Source of the DNA: MFKM01 sp038065115
GTDB taxonomy: Bacteria > Patescibacteriota > Minisyncoccia > UBA6257 > MFKM01
Direction: 5' to 3'
NCBI GenBank assembly: GCA_038065115.1
Contig: JBBTRS010000018.1
Coordinates: 1 to 24,336 of the forward strand
Length of the DNA stretch: 24,336 bases
A model generated the notes under the pieces. It saw only the letters and a program-made list of their open reading frames with translations. It had not been told where the DNA came from and ran no database searches. The translations under genes were made by a program, and so were the position numbers. The stretch's first letter is position 1; each line of letters starts with the position of its first letter. Positions 1 to 7,808 of this stretch are shown one piece after another.

Positions 1-122
1 ATGCTGGAATCAAAAACAAAGAATAACGAAATAAAAACAAAAGCACTGGCTAATACGAATGTGTGTTTGCGGACAGTCATGGATGCTTATTAATACTAAC
101 AAAATACTGCCTCAAAAGAAAT

Positions 123-1163
123 CTAAAAAACCAGCCCTACTTTTTTCTTTACTTCCTGAATTTTTACTCGGGCTTGTTTTTGGGCTTTTTTAGAGCCGGC
201 ATTTAAAATGGTTTTTAGTTTTAAGCCTTGGGCTTTGATTTCCCTTTTTTTTGCCTGGAACGGTTTGAATGAATTTATGATTACTCCCGCCAAATCTTTT
301 TTGAATTCGGCGTATCCTTTACCGACATATTTTTCTTCCAGAGTTTTTATCGGTTTTTCGGTTAAAGCGGAATAAATTGTTAAAAGATTACTGATAGCCG
401 GTTTATTTTTAATGTCGTATTTAATTTCCCGACCGGAATCGGTGACGGCTCGGGCTAATTTTTCCTGAATATTTTTTGGCGAGTCATCCAAAAAAAGACA
501 GCCGGCCGGCCGAGACTTAGACATTTTTTTAGTCGGGTCGTCTAAGCTCATCAATCGCGAAACTTCAGTTAAAATTGCCTTCGGTTCAATAAAGGTTTTC
601 CCGAAACGAGAATTGAATTTTCTGACCAAGGTTCGGGCTAATTCCAAGTGTTGAAGCTGGTCTTCGCCGACGGGAACAAATCGCGCGTCGTAAAGGAGAA
701 TGTCGGCGGCCATCAAAATAGGATATTCCGCCAAACCGAAATTAGATTTTTCAATAATTTCGTCCAATTTATCCTTCGTAATTTCTTCTCCCTCAAGCGG
801 TTTAAGCGGCTGGAGCATTTTTTCCTTGAAAGCCGTCATGCGCATAAGTTCGCTCGCTGGGGTGAGGGTGCTTAAAATCCATTTAAGTTCCTGAAGGGGC
901 TGAATTTGAGACTGGACAAAAATCGTTGATTTTTTCGGATCAAGCCCGGCTGTCAAAAAATCTACCGCCAGATTTATAATATTAACGCTTAGGTTTTTTG
1001 CTTCCGGATTTTCCGTAAGCGCGTGAAAATCCGCGATAAAAAAATAGCAGTCATATTTGCCGGAATTCTGCAGTTCAACAAAATTTTTTAAAGCTCCGAG
1101 GTAATTTCCGAGATGAAGTTTTCCGGTGGGTTGAATTCCGGATATAAGAATAGGTTTAGTCAT
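123..1163 (-). CDS. trpS: Tryptophanyl-tRNA synthetase
   Basis: Charges tRNA-Trp with tryptophan using ATP in the cytoplasm. The 346-residue product is normal length for bacterial TrpRS. It shows the class I HIGH-type signature as HLGN at residues 17-20, a GEDQ-x-QH segment near 166-172, and an intact KMSKS loop at 213-217. The ATG at 1163 gives the expected start just before the first Rossmann strand. No Shine-Dalgarno sequence is visible; a TAAAAT hexamer lies 7 bp upstream, but the region is so AT-rich that this is weak. It is the last gene of the left minus-strand block, separated from RNase J by repeat copy 1. No hairpin terminator is visible downstream before the window edge. Confidence 0.97.
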   Translation of the reverse strand: MTKPILISGIQPTGKLHLGNYLGALKNFVELQNSGKYDCYFFIADFHALTENPEAKNLSVNIINLAVDFLTAGLDPKKSTIFVQSQIQPLQELKWILSTLTPASELMRMTAFKEKMLQPLKPLEGEEITKDKLDEIIEKSNFGLAEYPILMAADILLYDARFVPVGEDQLQHLELARTLVRKFNSRFGKTFIEPKAILTEVSRLMSLDDPTKKMSKSRPAGCLFLDDSPKNIQEKLARAVTDSGREIKYDIKNKPAISNLLTIYSALTEKPIKTLEEKYVGKGYAEFKKDLAGVIINSFKPFQAKKREIKAQGLKLKTILNAGSKKAQKQARVKIQEVKKKVGLVF

Positions 1164-1185
1164 TATTTTAATTTTAATTTTTATT

Positions 1186-1343
1186 AAAAATCTTTCCCTC
1201 GTTCATGCGCCTCCAGAGAATAAAATCTAACCTCGCTCCTAACGGAAAAATGCCACTCTGCTCAGCGGGTCCCCGGCATTTTTCCTACTCGCTCGGAGAT
1301 TTTTCGCTCTCTTCCGGCGATATTCTCTCGGAAAAGATTTTTA
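1186..1343. repeat. Nested palindromic repeat element, copy 1
   Basis: About 158 bp, near-identical to 8873-9038 in the same orientation. The arms nest in four tiers: outer AAAAATCTTTCC with GGAAAAGATTTTT; AGAGAATA with TATTCTCT; an imperfect tier around AAAATCT and GCTCGGAGATTTT; and a perfect 11-bp inner stem (1244-1254 with 1275-1285). It fills the spacer between the start of trpS and the end of the RNase J gene. No plausible protein is encoded. It could be a non-autonomous mobile element or a structured RNA; the sequence does not decide. Confidence 0.85.
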
Positions 1344-1360
1344 ATGAACTTTTTGTACTT

Positions 1361-3061
1361 TTAGACTTCAATTACGACTGGCAAAATCATCGGCCGTCTT
1401 TTGGTTTTATTATACAGAAATTGGCCGATTTGGTCACGAATAAGGGACTTGAGGTAATCGGCATCCATCGGCCGATTGTGAGGAAGACGGCTAATCATCC
1501 CCCGAATATTGCGTCTGATGTCTTCAAGCAGACCCTGATTTTCTCTTAGATAAATAAAACCCCGAGAAATAATATCCGGATTTTTTATCAACTGGTTGGC
1601 GCGCCGGTCAATGGTGGCGATAATGACAACCATTCCTTCCTGGGCCAAAACTTTTCTATCCCGAAGAACAATTTCGCCGACATCGCCAATGCCCAAACCG
1701 TCAACCATCACGTAAGAAACCGGCAATTCTTCTTTGGTTTGATGAACTCCGTCAGGAGAAAATTCCATTACCTGGCCGTTGAAAGGCAAAAAAGTGTTTT
1801 TTGCCGGTATTCCCGTTTTCAGAGCTTGTTCGTTATTACAAGCTCTCATAAAACAATAGCCGTAAATAGGAATGAAGAATTTAGGATTAATTAATTTTAT
1901 GGTCATTTTAAGTTCTTCCTGGGGGGCGTGACCGCTGGAATGAATGTCTATTATTTTTGAGTGATAAACCTTGACTCCTTGCCGGCTGATGCCGTCTTTA
2001 AGCGTCTGGACTCCTCTTTCGTTGCCCGGAATAACAGATGCCGACAGGATAACGGTGTCCGTGGGTTTCAAACTGATAAACCGATTTTCACCGTTGATAA
2101 TCTTGATAAGGCTGGCATTGGATTCGCCCTGGGCTCCGGTGCTTAAAACAATAATTTTATTGTCAGGGTATTTTTTAATTTCTTCCAAAGGAATGATCAA
2201 TCCTTCCCTGGCCTTGATATAACCGAGATTTTGGGCGATTTGGACATTGGATTTTATCGCGTAACCGCTAAAAGCCACATGGCGGCCAAGCCGGTCGGCG
2301 ATTTTAATAATCTCGTCAATGCGATTAACCAGCGAGGCGAAAAGCGCGATAATAATTCTGCCGGATGCTTGTTTGAAAAGTTCCTCAAGATTTTTTTCAA
2401 CCACCCGTTCCGACAAAGAGTAACCCGGTTCTTCGGCATTGGTGCTTTCCAGAAAAAGGGTGTGAATTTTTTGTTCGCCGATTTTTTTCAATTCGGCTAT
2501 TCCCTTAGGCTGATTTTCTTTGTCATAATCAAATTTAAAATCGCCGATATAAACCATTTTGCCGACTGGCGTATTCAAGACGAAACCGAAAGTGTCCGGA
2601 ATATTATGAGCAACGCCAAAAAACTCCGCTTCAAAATATTTGGAAAATTTTATTTTGTCTTTATCTTTAAACAGTTGGAAATCAAGCTTGGCGGCTTTCG
2701 GAAATTCTCCCTGTCTTTTGTTGATAATTTCCTTGGTCAAAGCGGCGGCGTAAATCGGAGGATTGCCGAGTTTCTCCATTAAATACGGGATGCCCCCGAT
2801 GTGATCATAATGGGCATGAGTGATAATTATGGCTTTAATGTTTTGTTTCCGTTCCTCTAAATAAGCGACATTGGGAATGATGTAGTCAATGCCCGGGGTT
2901 TCTTCTTCGGGAAACTGAAAACCGACATCAATCACAATTATTTCATTGCGATATTCAAAAAATGTCATATTGCGACCGACTTCTTCCAAACCGCCCAAAG
3001 CAGCCCAACGAAGGGGTTCTTCGCGATTTTCTTCTTTTTTTAATATTTTAGTTTTAATCAT
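1361..3061 (-). CDS. rnj: Ribonuclease J (metallo-beta-lactamase / beta-CASP)
   Basis: A cytoplasmic 5'-3' exo- and endoribonuclease for mRNA decay and RNA maturation. The 566-residue protein has the full family layout: the zinc motif H-x-H-x-D-H at 82-87 (as THAHYDH), a motif-3 His at 152, Asp174 in YIGDFKFD, the beta-CASP STGAQGE segment near 307-313, and HSSGHA at 374-379. The C-terminal domain of RNase J follows. One oddity is the segment after NPKFFIPI at 393-399, which reads YGY where many homologues have an HG motif, so the usual His appears to be Tyr400. The enzyme is probably still functional because other RNase J proteins vary here, but this needs an alignment. The gene lies downstream of tRNA-Leu, transcribed in the same direction. 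Confidence 0.95.
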   Translation of the reverse strand: MIKTKILKKEENREEPLRWAALGGLEEVGRNMTFFEYRNEIIVIDVGFQFPEEETPGIDYIIPNVAYLEERKQNIKAIIITHAHYDHIGGIPYLMEKLGNPPIYAAALTKEIINKRQGEFPKAAKLDFQLFKDKDKIKFSKYFEAEFFGVAHNIPDTFGFVLNTPVGKMVYIGDFKFDYDKENQPKGIAELKKIGEQKIHTLFLESTNAEEPGYSLSERVVEKNLEELFKQASGRIIIALFASLVNRIDEIIKIADRLGRHVAFSGYAIKSNVQIAQNLGYIKAREGLIIPLEEIKKYPDNKIIVLSTGAQGESNASLIKIINGENRFISLKPTDTVILSASVIPGNERGVQTLKDGISRQGVKVYHSKIIDIHSSGHAPQEELKMTIKLINPKFFIPIYGYCFMRACNNEQALKTGIPAKNTFLPFNGQVMEFSPDGVHQTKEELPVSYVMVDGLGIGDVGEIVLRDRKVLAQEGMVVIIATIDRRANQLIKNPDIISRGFIYLRENQGLLEDIRRNIRGMISRLPHNRPMDADYLKSLIRDQIGQFLYNKTKRRPMILPVVIEV

Positions 3062-3104
3062 ATAATTTTAATCTTATTTTCGACTTTAATTATTAATTAG
3101 TGGG

Positions 3105-3186
3105 TGCCCCCGAGAGGATTCGAACCTCTGACCCTTTCGGGATAGCGTTCTGAACGCTACGCGTATGCCAATTCCGCCACGGGGGC
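3105..3186 (-). tRNA. tRNA-Leu (anticodon CAG)
   Basis: The minus strand folds into a complete class II tRNA. It has a 7-bp acceptor stem GCCCCCG/CGGGGGC, a 3-bp D stem GCG/CGC, a 5-bp anticodon stem TAGCG/CGCTA with loop TTCAGAA (anticodon CAG), a long variable arm CCC-GAAA-GGG, and a T stem AGAGG/CCTCT with loop TTCGAAT. The long variable arm and anticodon together identify leucine. The discriminator is A. The following bases read CCC, so the 3' CCA is not encoded and must be added after transcription. It sits between the substrate-binding-protein gene and RNase J. Confidence 0.96.
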
Positions 3187-3213
3187 TAGGAATCATTTAT
3201 TGATTTTATTTAT

Positions 3214-4752
3214 TTATTTAAACACAAAGGATGTTTTGACATACCAATTTTTAATATCCTGAAAACGATCGCTGGCCGTGTTTAAAAATTTTTCCTTAAA
3301 TCCGCCGAGGTCGTTAGTGCTGACATAAAAATATTTGGGAGAATACAGAAAGATAGCCGGCAAGCTTTGGTTGATAACGGTCTGTAAGTTTTTTAATTTC
3401 GCTTGGCGTTCCAAGAAGTCTTTGGTTTGACGAATTTCTTCCATTAACTTATCAGCTTGGGAGTTGCCGTAAATAGCCAAGTTAAGCCCGGGATAAAATT
3501 TTTGAGAAGAATGCCAAAAAGAAAACTGGTCTTCTTTGTTTTGGGGATTAATTCCGAAAAGAATCATTTCGTAATCACGCGATCGTATAACCTGGTTAAT
3601 GATGTCATTGGGGTTTAAAACGATAAGATTGAGTTTGACGCCGATGGCATTCCAGTTTTCTTTAATAATTTCAGCTGTCTTGATTAAGAAAGAAATTTGG
3701 GGAACGATCAGGCTGAATTCCATTTTTTTATCCTTGATAGCGGTTAAATCAAGAGTGCTGGTAGCCGTTATTGATTCGCCAATTTCTAACGCCCTGCCGT
3801 TAAAGGCCTCTTGAATGATTCTTTTTTTGTCCACGGCTTGAGTCAACGCCAGGCGGATATTTCTATCTTTAAGATTAGAATTGATGTTCTGGTTGAAGAA
3901 AATGGCGTAATGATTATCAATAACAATGCTTCGGATATTTTTACTAAGCGATAAATCTTTAATTTTAGAGGGGTTGATGCCGCCGAAACCGTCAATTTCC
4001 CGGCGATTGAAAGCGCTGATCAAGTCGTCTTCGTTTTCATAAAATTTAAAAATGAATTTTTCAATATACGGTTTTTTGCCGGAATAATTTTTATTTATTA
4101 TCAATTGGTATTGGGTAATGAAGCCGTCTTTTCTTTTGGAAAAACGATCATATTCATAAAGACCGCTGCCCACCGGTTCTAAGTTATAATTTGAAAGCCG
4201 GATATTGGCGGTCGGAATTTTCCCAAAAATATGCTGGGGCATAATCGGCAAATTACGAAGACTGTCGGCAAAAAAGACATAGGGATTGCGAAGAACGAAT
4301 CTGATTTGAAGCTCACTCACTCTTTCAACTACTATCCCCTGCCAAGCTTGAAAAAGCGGAGAATGGGTATCGGGGTCTTGAATGGTTTTAATCGTAAAAA
4401 TAATATCGTCGCTGGTGAGAGGCTGGCCGTCATTCCAAAGCAAGTCCTGTTTTAATTTGACGAGATAATTAGTTTCTTCTTCAATTTGGTAATCACTGAT
4501 TAAATCCGAGAGAAAGCTATAAACCAAAGAAGCGATGTCTCGGTCTGCCTCATTGCCGGAAATTACGGGATTAATAAAAATAGGTTGTCCGATTTTTCCT
4601 TCCCGATATTGCCCGCCGCGTTTGGGAATTAATTCAATCCTGTTTTGAAGATTAAAAGCAATCCAAAAAAACGAGGAAATTAAAAAAATTGAAATTGCCC
4701 CAATGAATAATTGGCGTTCAAATCGGGTGAACGAATTTATTATTTTTTTCAT
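3214..4752 (-). CDS. Membrane-anchored peptide-type ABC substrate-binding protein (family 5)
   Basis: Resembles the DppA/OppA solute-binding family (SBP_bac_5), which captures oligopeptides or similar ligands outside the membrane. The 512-residue protein begins with a short basic tail and one hydrophobic helix at about 14-34. No lipobox cysteine follows, so it is probably an uncleaved N-anchored protein rather than a lipoprotein. A family hallmark is seen near residues 104-120 (LLWNDGQPLTSDDIIFT). No permease or ATPase genes are adjacent, so its transport partner is not visible here. It follows secG, with a 19-bp spacer containing ACTTATA twice. The ligand cannot be predicted from this sequence. 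Confidence 0.85.
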   Translation of the reverse strand: MKKIINSFTRFERQLFIGAISIFLISSFFWIAFNLQNRIELIPKRGGQYREGKIGQPIFINPVISGNEADRDIASLVYSFLSDLISDYQIEEETNYLVKLKQDLLWNDGQPLTSDDIIFTIKTIQDPDTHSPLFQAWQGIVVERVSELQIRFVLRNPYVFFADSLRNLPIMPQHIFGKIPTANIRLSNYNLEPVGSGLYEYDRFSKRKDGFITQYQLIINKNYSGKKPYIEKFIFKFYENEDDLISAFNRREIDGFGGINPSKIKDLSLSKNIRSIVIDNHYAIFFNQNINSNLKDRNIRLALTQAVDKKRIIQEAFNGRALEIGESITATSTLDLTAIKDKKMEFSLIVPQISFLIKTAEIIKENWNAIGVKLNLIVLNPNDIINQVIRSRDYEMILFGINPQNKEDQFSFWHSSQKFYPGLNLAIYGNSQADKLMEEIRQTKDFLERQAKLKNLQTVINQSLPAIFLYSPKYFYVSTNDLGGFKEKFLNTASDRFQDIKNWYVKTSFVFK

Positions 4753-4753
4753 T

Positions 4754-4767
4754 ACTTATAACTTATA
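4754..4767. repeat. Heptamer pair in the secG / binding-protein spacer
   Basis: ACTTATA occurs twice in perfect tandem. It makes up most of the 19-bp spacer and is the shortest example of the heptamer arrays seen elsewhere in the window. Confidence 0.6.
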
Positions 4768-4771
4768 GATC

Positions 4772-4981
4772 CTAAAAAATCAGCTTCAAGAGAGCTAAGC
4801 CGATAAAAATAACAGCTAAAACAACGGTGCCGTAAAAAATAAGCTTCTCTAAACCTCGCCTGGTCTGGTAAGAGGCGGATTCACTTCCACCCACGATACC
4901 CGACAAGCCAGAAGAACGCTCCTGAAGCAGGATTAAGATTATCAATAATATTGAAACGATTGCCTGTAAGATAAAAAACAT
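4772..4981 (-). CDS. secG: Preprotein translocase subunit SecG
   Basis: A small accessory subunit of the SecYEG channel in the cytoplasmic membrane that aids SecA-driven export. The 69-residue protein has the SecG layout: a first transmembrane helix at about 3-20, the conserved LLQ, a polar loop with GLSG and a Gly-rich segment, then a basic RRGLEK stretch and a second helix at about 48-68. The length is normal for SecG. It lies 13 bp after the four-TM protein gene and just before the binding-protein gene, so it is probably co-transcribed with frr and its neighbours. Confidence 0.93.
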   Translation of the reverse strand: MFFILQAIVSILLIILILLQERSSGLSGIVGGSESASYQTRRGLEKLIFYGTVVLAVIFIGLALLKLIF

Positions 4982-4994
4982 ATCAGATTAAATT

Positions 4995-5354
4995 TTAATC
5001 GCCTAGTCTAGTTGAGAAATTAACCGCGATGTTTATAAGGCTAATGACGACAGTGGCAAGGATAAGCGACTTTAGTCCATTTATTGTAATGCTTGGGCTG
5101 AATTTGTCAAGAAGATAAAGAAAAGAGGCGTTAATGGCAACGGCCAATGCCCCAAAAGTCAAAGTTATCAAGGGGGCGAGAATGAATTTCAAAAACGGCC
5201 GAATGAAAGTATTGCCAAGGGTCAAGATAGCCGCCGCAATTAAAAGATCGGCCAAATTCCCCTCAAAAACAAAACCTTTAACGAAACGGGCCGCGATAAA
5301 CAACGCCAAGGCGTTAACGATGATGAATAAAATTATTCTCCCTATAAATTTCAT
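4995..5354 (-). CDS. Four-TM membrane protein, phage holin superfamily IV (YvlD-like)
   Basis: A 119-residue very hydrophobic protein with four predicted membrane helices, at about 4-24, 31-51, 58-80 and 92-112. The pattern, with a conserved NTFIRPFLK segment between helices 2 and 3, matches the PF04020-type family (mycobacterial four-TM holin superfamily / YvlD). These are chromosomal membrane proteins of unknown role in most bacteria, and nothing here indicates a prophage. Its ATG overlaps the frr TGA (ATGA, 5351-5354), so translation is probably coupled to frr. Confidence 0.85.
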   Translation of the reverse strand: MKFIGRIILFIIVNALALFIAARFVKGFVFEGNLADLLIAAAILTLGNTFIRPFLKFILAPLITLTFGALAVAINASFLYLLDKFSPSITINGLKSLILATVVISLINIAVNFSTRLGD

Positions 5355-5896
5355 ATTTCCTCAAGTTCTTTAATTTTCTTAATCAGGATATTTTCAATTT
5401 CCTGATTGACGAAATCAACGTTTTTTTGGACATCTTCTTTGAGTTTGAATTTTTGATCCTCGCTGATTTCCTTTTCTTCAAATAATCGCGCGGTTTCTTT
5501 GTTTACCTCGTCCCGGTGATTCCTTAATTTAATCCTGAAAACTTCTCCGATTTTTTTTACGATTTTCACTAATTCTTGCCGTCGTTCTTCGTTTAAGGGC
5601 GGCAAATTAATTCGGATAATCTTACCCTCAAAGTTAGCTGAAAATCCGGCTGTTTCAATAGCCTTAACAACGCCGGGAATGGCATTTTTGTCCCAAACAT
5701 TAATATCTATTTCCCGCGGCGGATTAATACTGATGGACCCAAGCTGCTTGACGGAAAGAGACTGACCGAAATAATCCACTCTTAAATTTTCAACCAAAAC
5801 CGGGCTGGGCCGATTGCCCCTGACAGCCATTATTTCTTTTTTAAAACCTTCAATCAGCAGAATAGTTTCTTTTTTAAATTTTTCCAAGGTCTCCAT
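5351..5896 (-). CDS. frr: Ribosome recycling factor
   Basis: Splits post-termination ribosomes together with EF-G. The 181-residue product is normal length. It has the three-helix-bundle pattern: an N-terminal helix leading to the VRGNRPSPVLVENLRVDYFG region, a domain II with INPPREIDINVWDK, then LPPLNEERRQELVK and a long C-terminal helix. A TATAAT hexamer lies at 5911-5916 on the minus strand, 14 bp upstream of the ATG, which would give a very short leader. No good -35 box is seen. The stop overlaps the next gene by ATGA. It follows the BNR-propeller gene by 15 bp. Confidence 0.97.
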   Translation of the reverse strand: METLEKFKKETILLIEGFKKEIMAVRGNRPSPVLVENLRVDYFGQSLSVKQLGSISINPPREIDINVWDKNAIPGVVKAIETAGFSANFEGKIIRINLPPLNEERRQELVKIVKKIGEVFRIKLRNHRDEVNKETARLFEEKEISEDQKFKLKEDVQKNVDFVNQEIENILIKKIKELEEI

Positions 5897-5911
5897 ATTG
5901 GTTTCTTTTAA

Positions 5912-6874
5912 TTATAAACTATTGTCCTCTCTTTCCTTTCCCGTCCCCACTATAATTCGGCCACCGCTTCCCAGGTTAAGACTGGAAACCCGACGGCCGG
6001 GAACATCCAAAATCAATTGCCAATTTTTTCCCCGATTAACACTGCGATAAAGCTTGTCAGCCGCGGCCAAATAAATCCCGCCTTGGCCGTCCGGTAAAAT
6101 AGTTTTAATAGGCTTTTTGGCAACCACGGTCTTTAAATTAGCCCCGAGCAGAGAAGCGGTATAAGCCGACTGACTAGGCTGTTCTTCTCTTAAAGGAGTA
6201 AAATCATTGCCTGAAACACTGCCCACCCAAACTTCTTTGGCTTGGGTAGCCGCGTAAACCTTGGCGTTGTTTACCACGATATCGGTAATCGGCGAACCCA
6301 ATGCCGCCAACAATCTGAAACCAAAATCACTCAAAGAATAACTAATCACCCTGCCATCGGAAAGACCCATATAAAGTTTATCGCCCAAAGAGTCCAGTTT
6401 ATAAGCCGCCGCTTCTTTGGTGTCAAAAATTTTACGGGGAGTAAAAAAACGATCGTCGGTTTCATAAATTCCGCCTTGGCCGTTTTTAAAAGCGGAAACG
6501 AAAAGCCGGGCGGGATTATTAGCGGACTTTTCAATTTGAAAAATCATAGCTTTAGCCAATTGCCCCTCCAAATCGGAATAACGAAACCAATGACTGCCTC
6601 GATCGCGACTCATAAAAAGACCTTGATCGGTGGCGGCATAAACAAAAGAAGAATCTCGGCCGTCAATTTCAAAATCGTAAACTGTCGGAGCAAAATTGCC
6701 GGACCAATAAGTTTTGTCAAAGGTTTTTCCGTTGTCATCGGAAATAAAAACTACCGACGAAAGCCGGTTTTGACCAAGCGATTCAAAGCCAAAATAAGCC
6801 GCGAATTCCGGAAAAAGATACAAAACAATTCCTAGGGCCGCTATCCAGATTATAATCGGGAATGCTTTATTCAT
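5912..6874 (-). CDS. Membrane-anchored BNR/Asp-box beta-propeller protein
   Basis: A 320-residue protein with one N-terminal membrane helix at about 4-22; the rest is probably exported. It has at least three Asp-box-like turns of the form S-x-D-x-G-x-x-W/F (SDDNGKTF, SRDRGSHW, SVNRGKNW), typical of sialidase/VPS10/YCF48-type propellers. Between them are strand-rich stretches such as FVYAATDQGLFMS and GGIYLAAADKLYRS. No sialidase catalytic residues are recognised, so it is more likely a structural or assembly propeller than an enzyme. It lies between the delta-prime gene and frr on the same strand. Function unknown. Confidence 0.8.
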   Translation of the reverse strand: MNKAFPIIIWIAALGIVLYLFPEFAAYFGFESLGQNRLSSVVFISDDNGKTFDKTYWSGNFAPTVYDFEIDGRDSSFVYAATDQGLFMSRDRGSHWFRYSDLEGQLAKAMIFQIEKSANNPARLFVSAFKNGQGGIYETDDRFFTPRKIFDTKEAAAYKLDSLGDKLYMGLSDGRVISYSLSDFGFRLLAALGSPITDIVVNNAKVYAATQAKEVWVGSVSGNDFTPLREEQPSQSAYTASLLGANLKTVVAKKPIKTILPDGQGGIYLAAADKLYRSVNRGKNWQLILDVPGRRVSSLNLGSGGRIIVGTGKEREDNSL

Positions 6875-6907
6875 GTTGTTTTCTTGTTGATTTTAACGCA
6901 AAAGAAT

Positions 6908-7711
6908 CTAGCTTCTTAAAAATTGATTAATGGCTTTTAATTGCAATTTAGGATTTAAATTATTTCTCTTAATTAACTCTTCTCGTTTTAAAAGCCAGTT
7001 TAATTTAGAAGAATTTTTGGGGAGGTCTTTCCTTAAAGACAAGATTAGTCCTTCAAGATATTCACCGAGATTATCGTCCTTCAAGGTTTCGCGTTTCGGA
7101 CTCCGCGCTTCGGGCTTCATAATTTCAATCGCTCGGCCAATTCTACCAAACGACTGCTTGGCTATCAAGCCCGCTTTAGCCGAATCAACTCCCAGATCGT
7201 CTTTTAAATATTTTTCAATTGATTTTTGACTTAACCGGGGAAAATAAACCTTAACAAACCTTGAAACCAAAGTCGCGGGAAAAACCGAGGTTTCGCGAGC
7301 GATAAAAATAATCAAAGAAGAATGAGGCGGTTCTTCGGCAATCTTCAAAAAGGCATTCTGGGCTTCGGGGGTCAAGGATTCGGCTGAATCAAAAATCGCG
7401 CTTCGCCGGCTGGAAACAACCGGCCGCTGATAAAGAAATTTTTTAAGCCGCCTAATCGCGTCAATACCGATAGAGCCGGATTCGTCGGGAGAACCTGCCT
7501 GCCGGTCAGGCAGGAAAATTTCGGCGTCCATTAACGGCCTTCTGCCCTCGGGCGGAATAAATTCTTTATTTTCCAAGAAATTAATCAAACTGCTGGCGAA
7601 AGAAAATTTCCCAATTTGAGGTTCGCCAAAAAACAAATAAGACTGTCGCAATTTGTCTTCTTTGATGAGTTTTTTAAAATCCTTAATTTTTTCTTCTAAA
7701 CCGAACAACAT
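6908..7711 (-). CDS. holB: DNA polymerase III delta-prime-like clamp-loader subunit
   Basis: Probably a non-catalytic clamp-loader subunit related to HolB/DnaX. The 267-residue protein has a degenerate P-loop (GEPQIGK, about 29-35), then the family signature around SAESLTPEAQNAFLKIAEEPP, and LVSRF in place of the sensor SRC motif. It is shorter than E. coli delta-prime and has little C-terminal collar domain. Two stretches look inserted: a perfect palindrome at 7494-7514 encoding LPDRQAG, and a GC-rich quasi-palindromic stretch at about 7090-7118 encoding EARSPKRET. Assignment to delta-prime rather than another AAA+ clamp-loader paralogue is by order of motifs only. Confidence 0.88.
   Translation of the reverse strand: MLFGLEEKIKDFKKLIKEDKLRQSYLFFGEPQIGKFSFASSLINFLENKEFIPPEGRRPLMDAEIFLPDRQAGSPDESGSIGIDAIRRLKKFLYQRPVVSSRRSAIFDSAESLTPEAQNAFLKIAEEPPHSSLIIFIARETSVFPATLVSRFVKVYFPRLSQKSIEKYLKDDLGVDSAKAGLIAKQSFGRIGRAIEIMKPEARSPKRETLKDDNLGEYLEGLILSLRKDLPKNSSKLNWLLKREELIKRNNLNPKLQLKAINQFLRS
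7494..7514. repeat. In-frame palindromic insertion in holB
   Basis: Perfect 8-bp arms CCTGCCTG and CAGGCAGG around CCGGT. On the coding strand it reads LPDRQAG between the Asp-Ala-Glu segment and the conserved GSIGIDAIRRL helix. Related palindromes occur in murA and pmm. Confidence 0.8.
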
Positions 7712-7723
7712 TTTTTTATTTAT

Positions 7724-7808
7724 GATTTAGGAATTAAGATTTATGAAAATGAACCGAGCGAATAACTCGTAAAGGCATTCTTAAACCATAAATCTTTAAT
7801 CTTAAATC
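7724..7808. repeat. Inverted heptamer arrays between mreB and holB
   Basis: The left arm (7724-7744) holds three 7-mers, GATTTAG, GAATTAA and GATTTAT. The right arm (7781-7808) holds four on the other strand, GATTTAA, GATTAAA, GATTTAT and GGTTTAA. The arms can pair as an imperfect stem of about 23 bp across a loop that contains a small CGAG/CTCG hairpin (7755-7769). The right arm begins inside the mreB TGA stop. There is no U-tract, so it is not a standard terminator. Confidence 0.75.

Noticed and set aside
1..93. Short plus-strand frame open from the window edge, ending in TAA
   Set aside because: Only 30 residues, with no recognisable family or ribosome-binding context; it may be the tail of a gene outside the window but cannot be supported.
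1205..1549. Plus-strand frame of 114 codons over the left repeat element
   Set aside because: It runs through the palindromic repeat and into the antisense of the RNase J 3' end; it has no SD and no protein-like pattern.
2231..2782. Plus-strand frame of 183 codons
   Set aside because: Entirely antisense to RNase J, which has clear catalytic motifs; a shadow frame.
4995..5354. Prophage or lysis cassette suggested by the holin-like gene and the S74 tail-fibre-like protein
   Set aside because: The two genes are far apart among housekeeping genes, with no terminase, capsid, integrase or endolysin; both families are common as cellular genes.
6242..6835. Plus-strand frame of 197 codons
   Set aside because: Antisense to the BNR-propeller gene; basic, repetitive translation typical of shadow frames.
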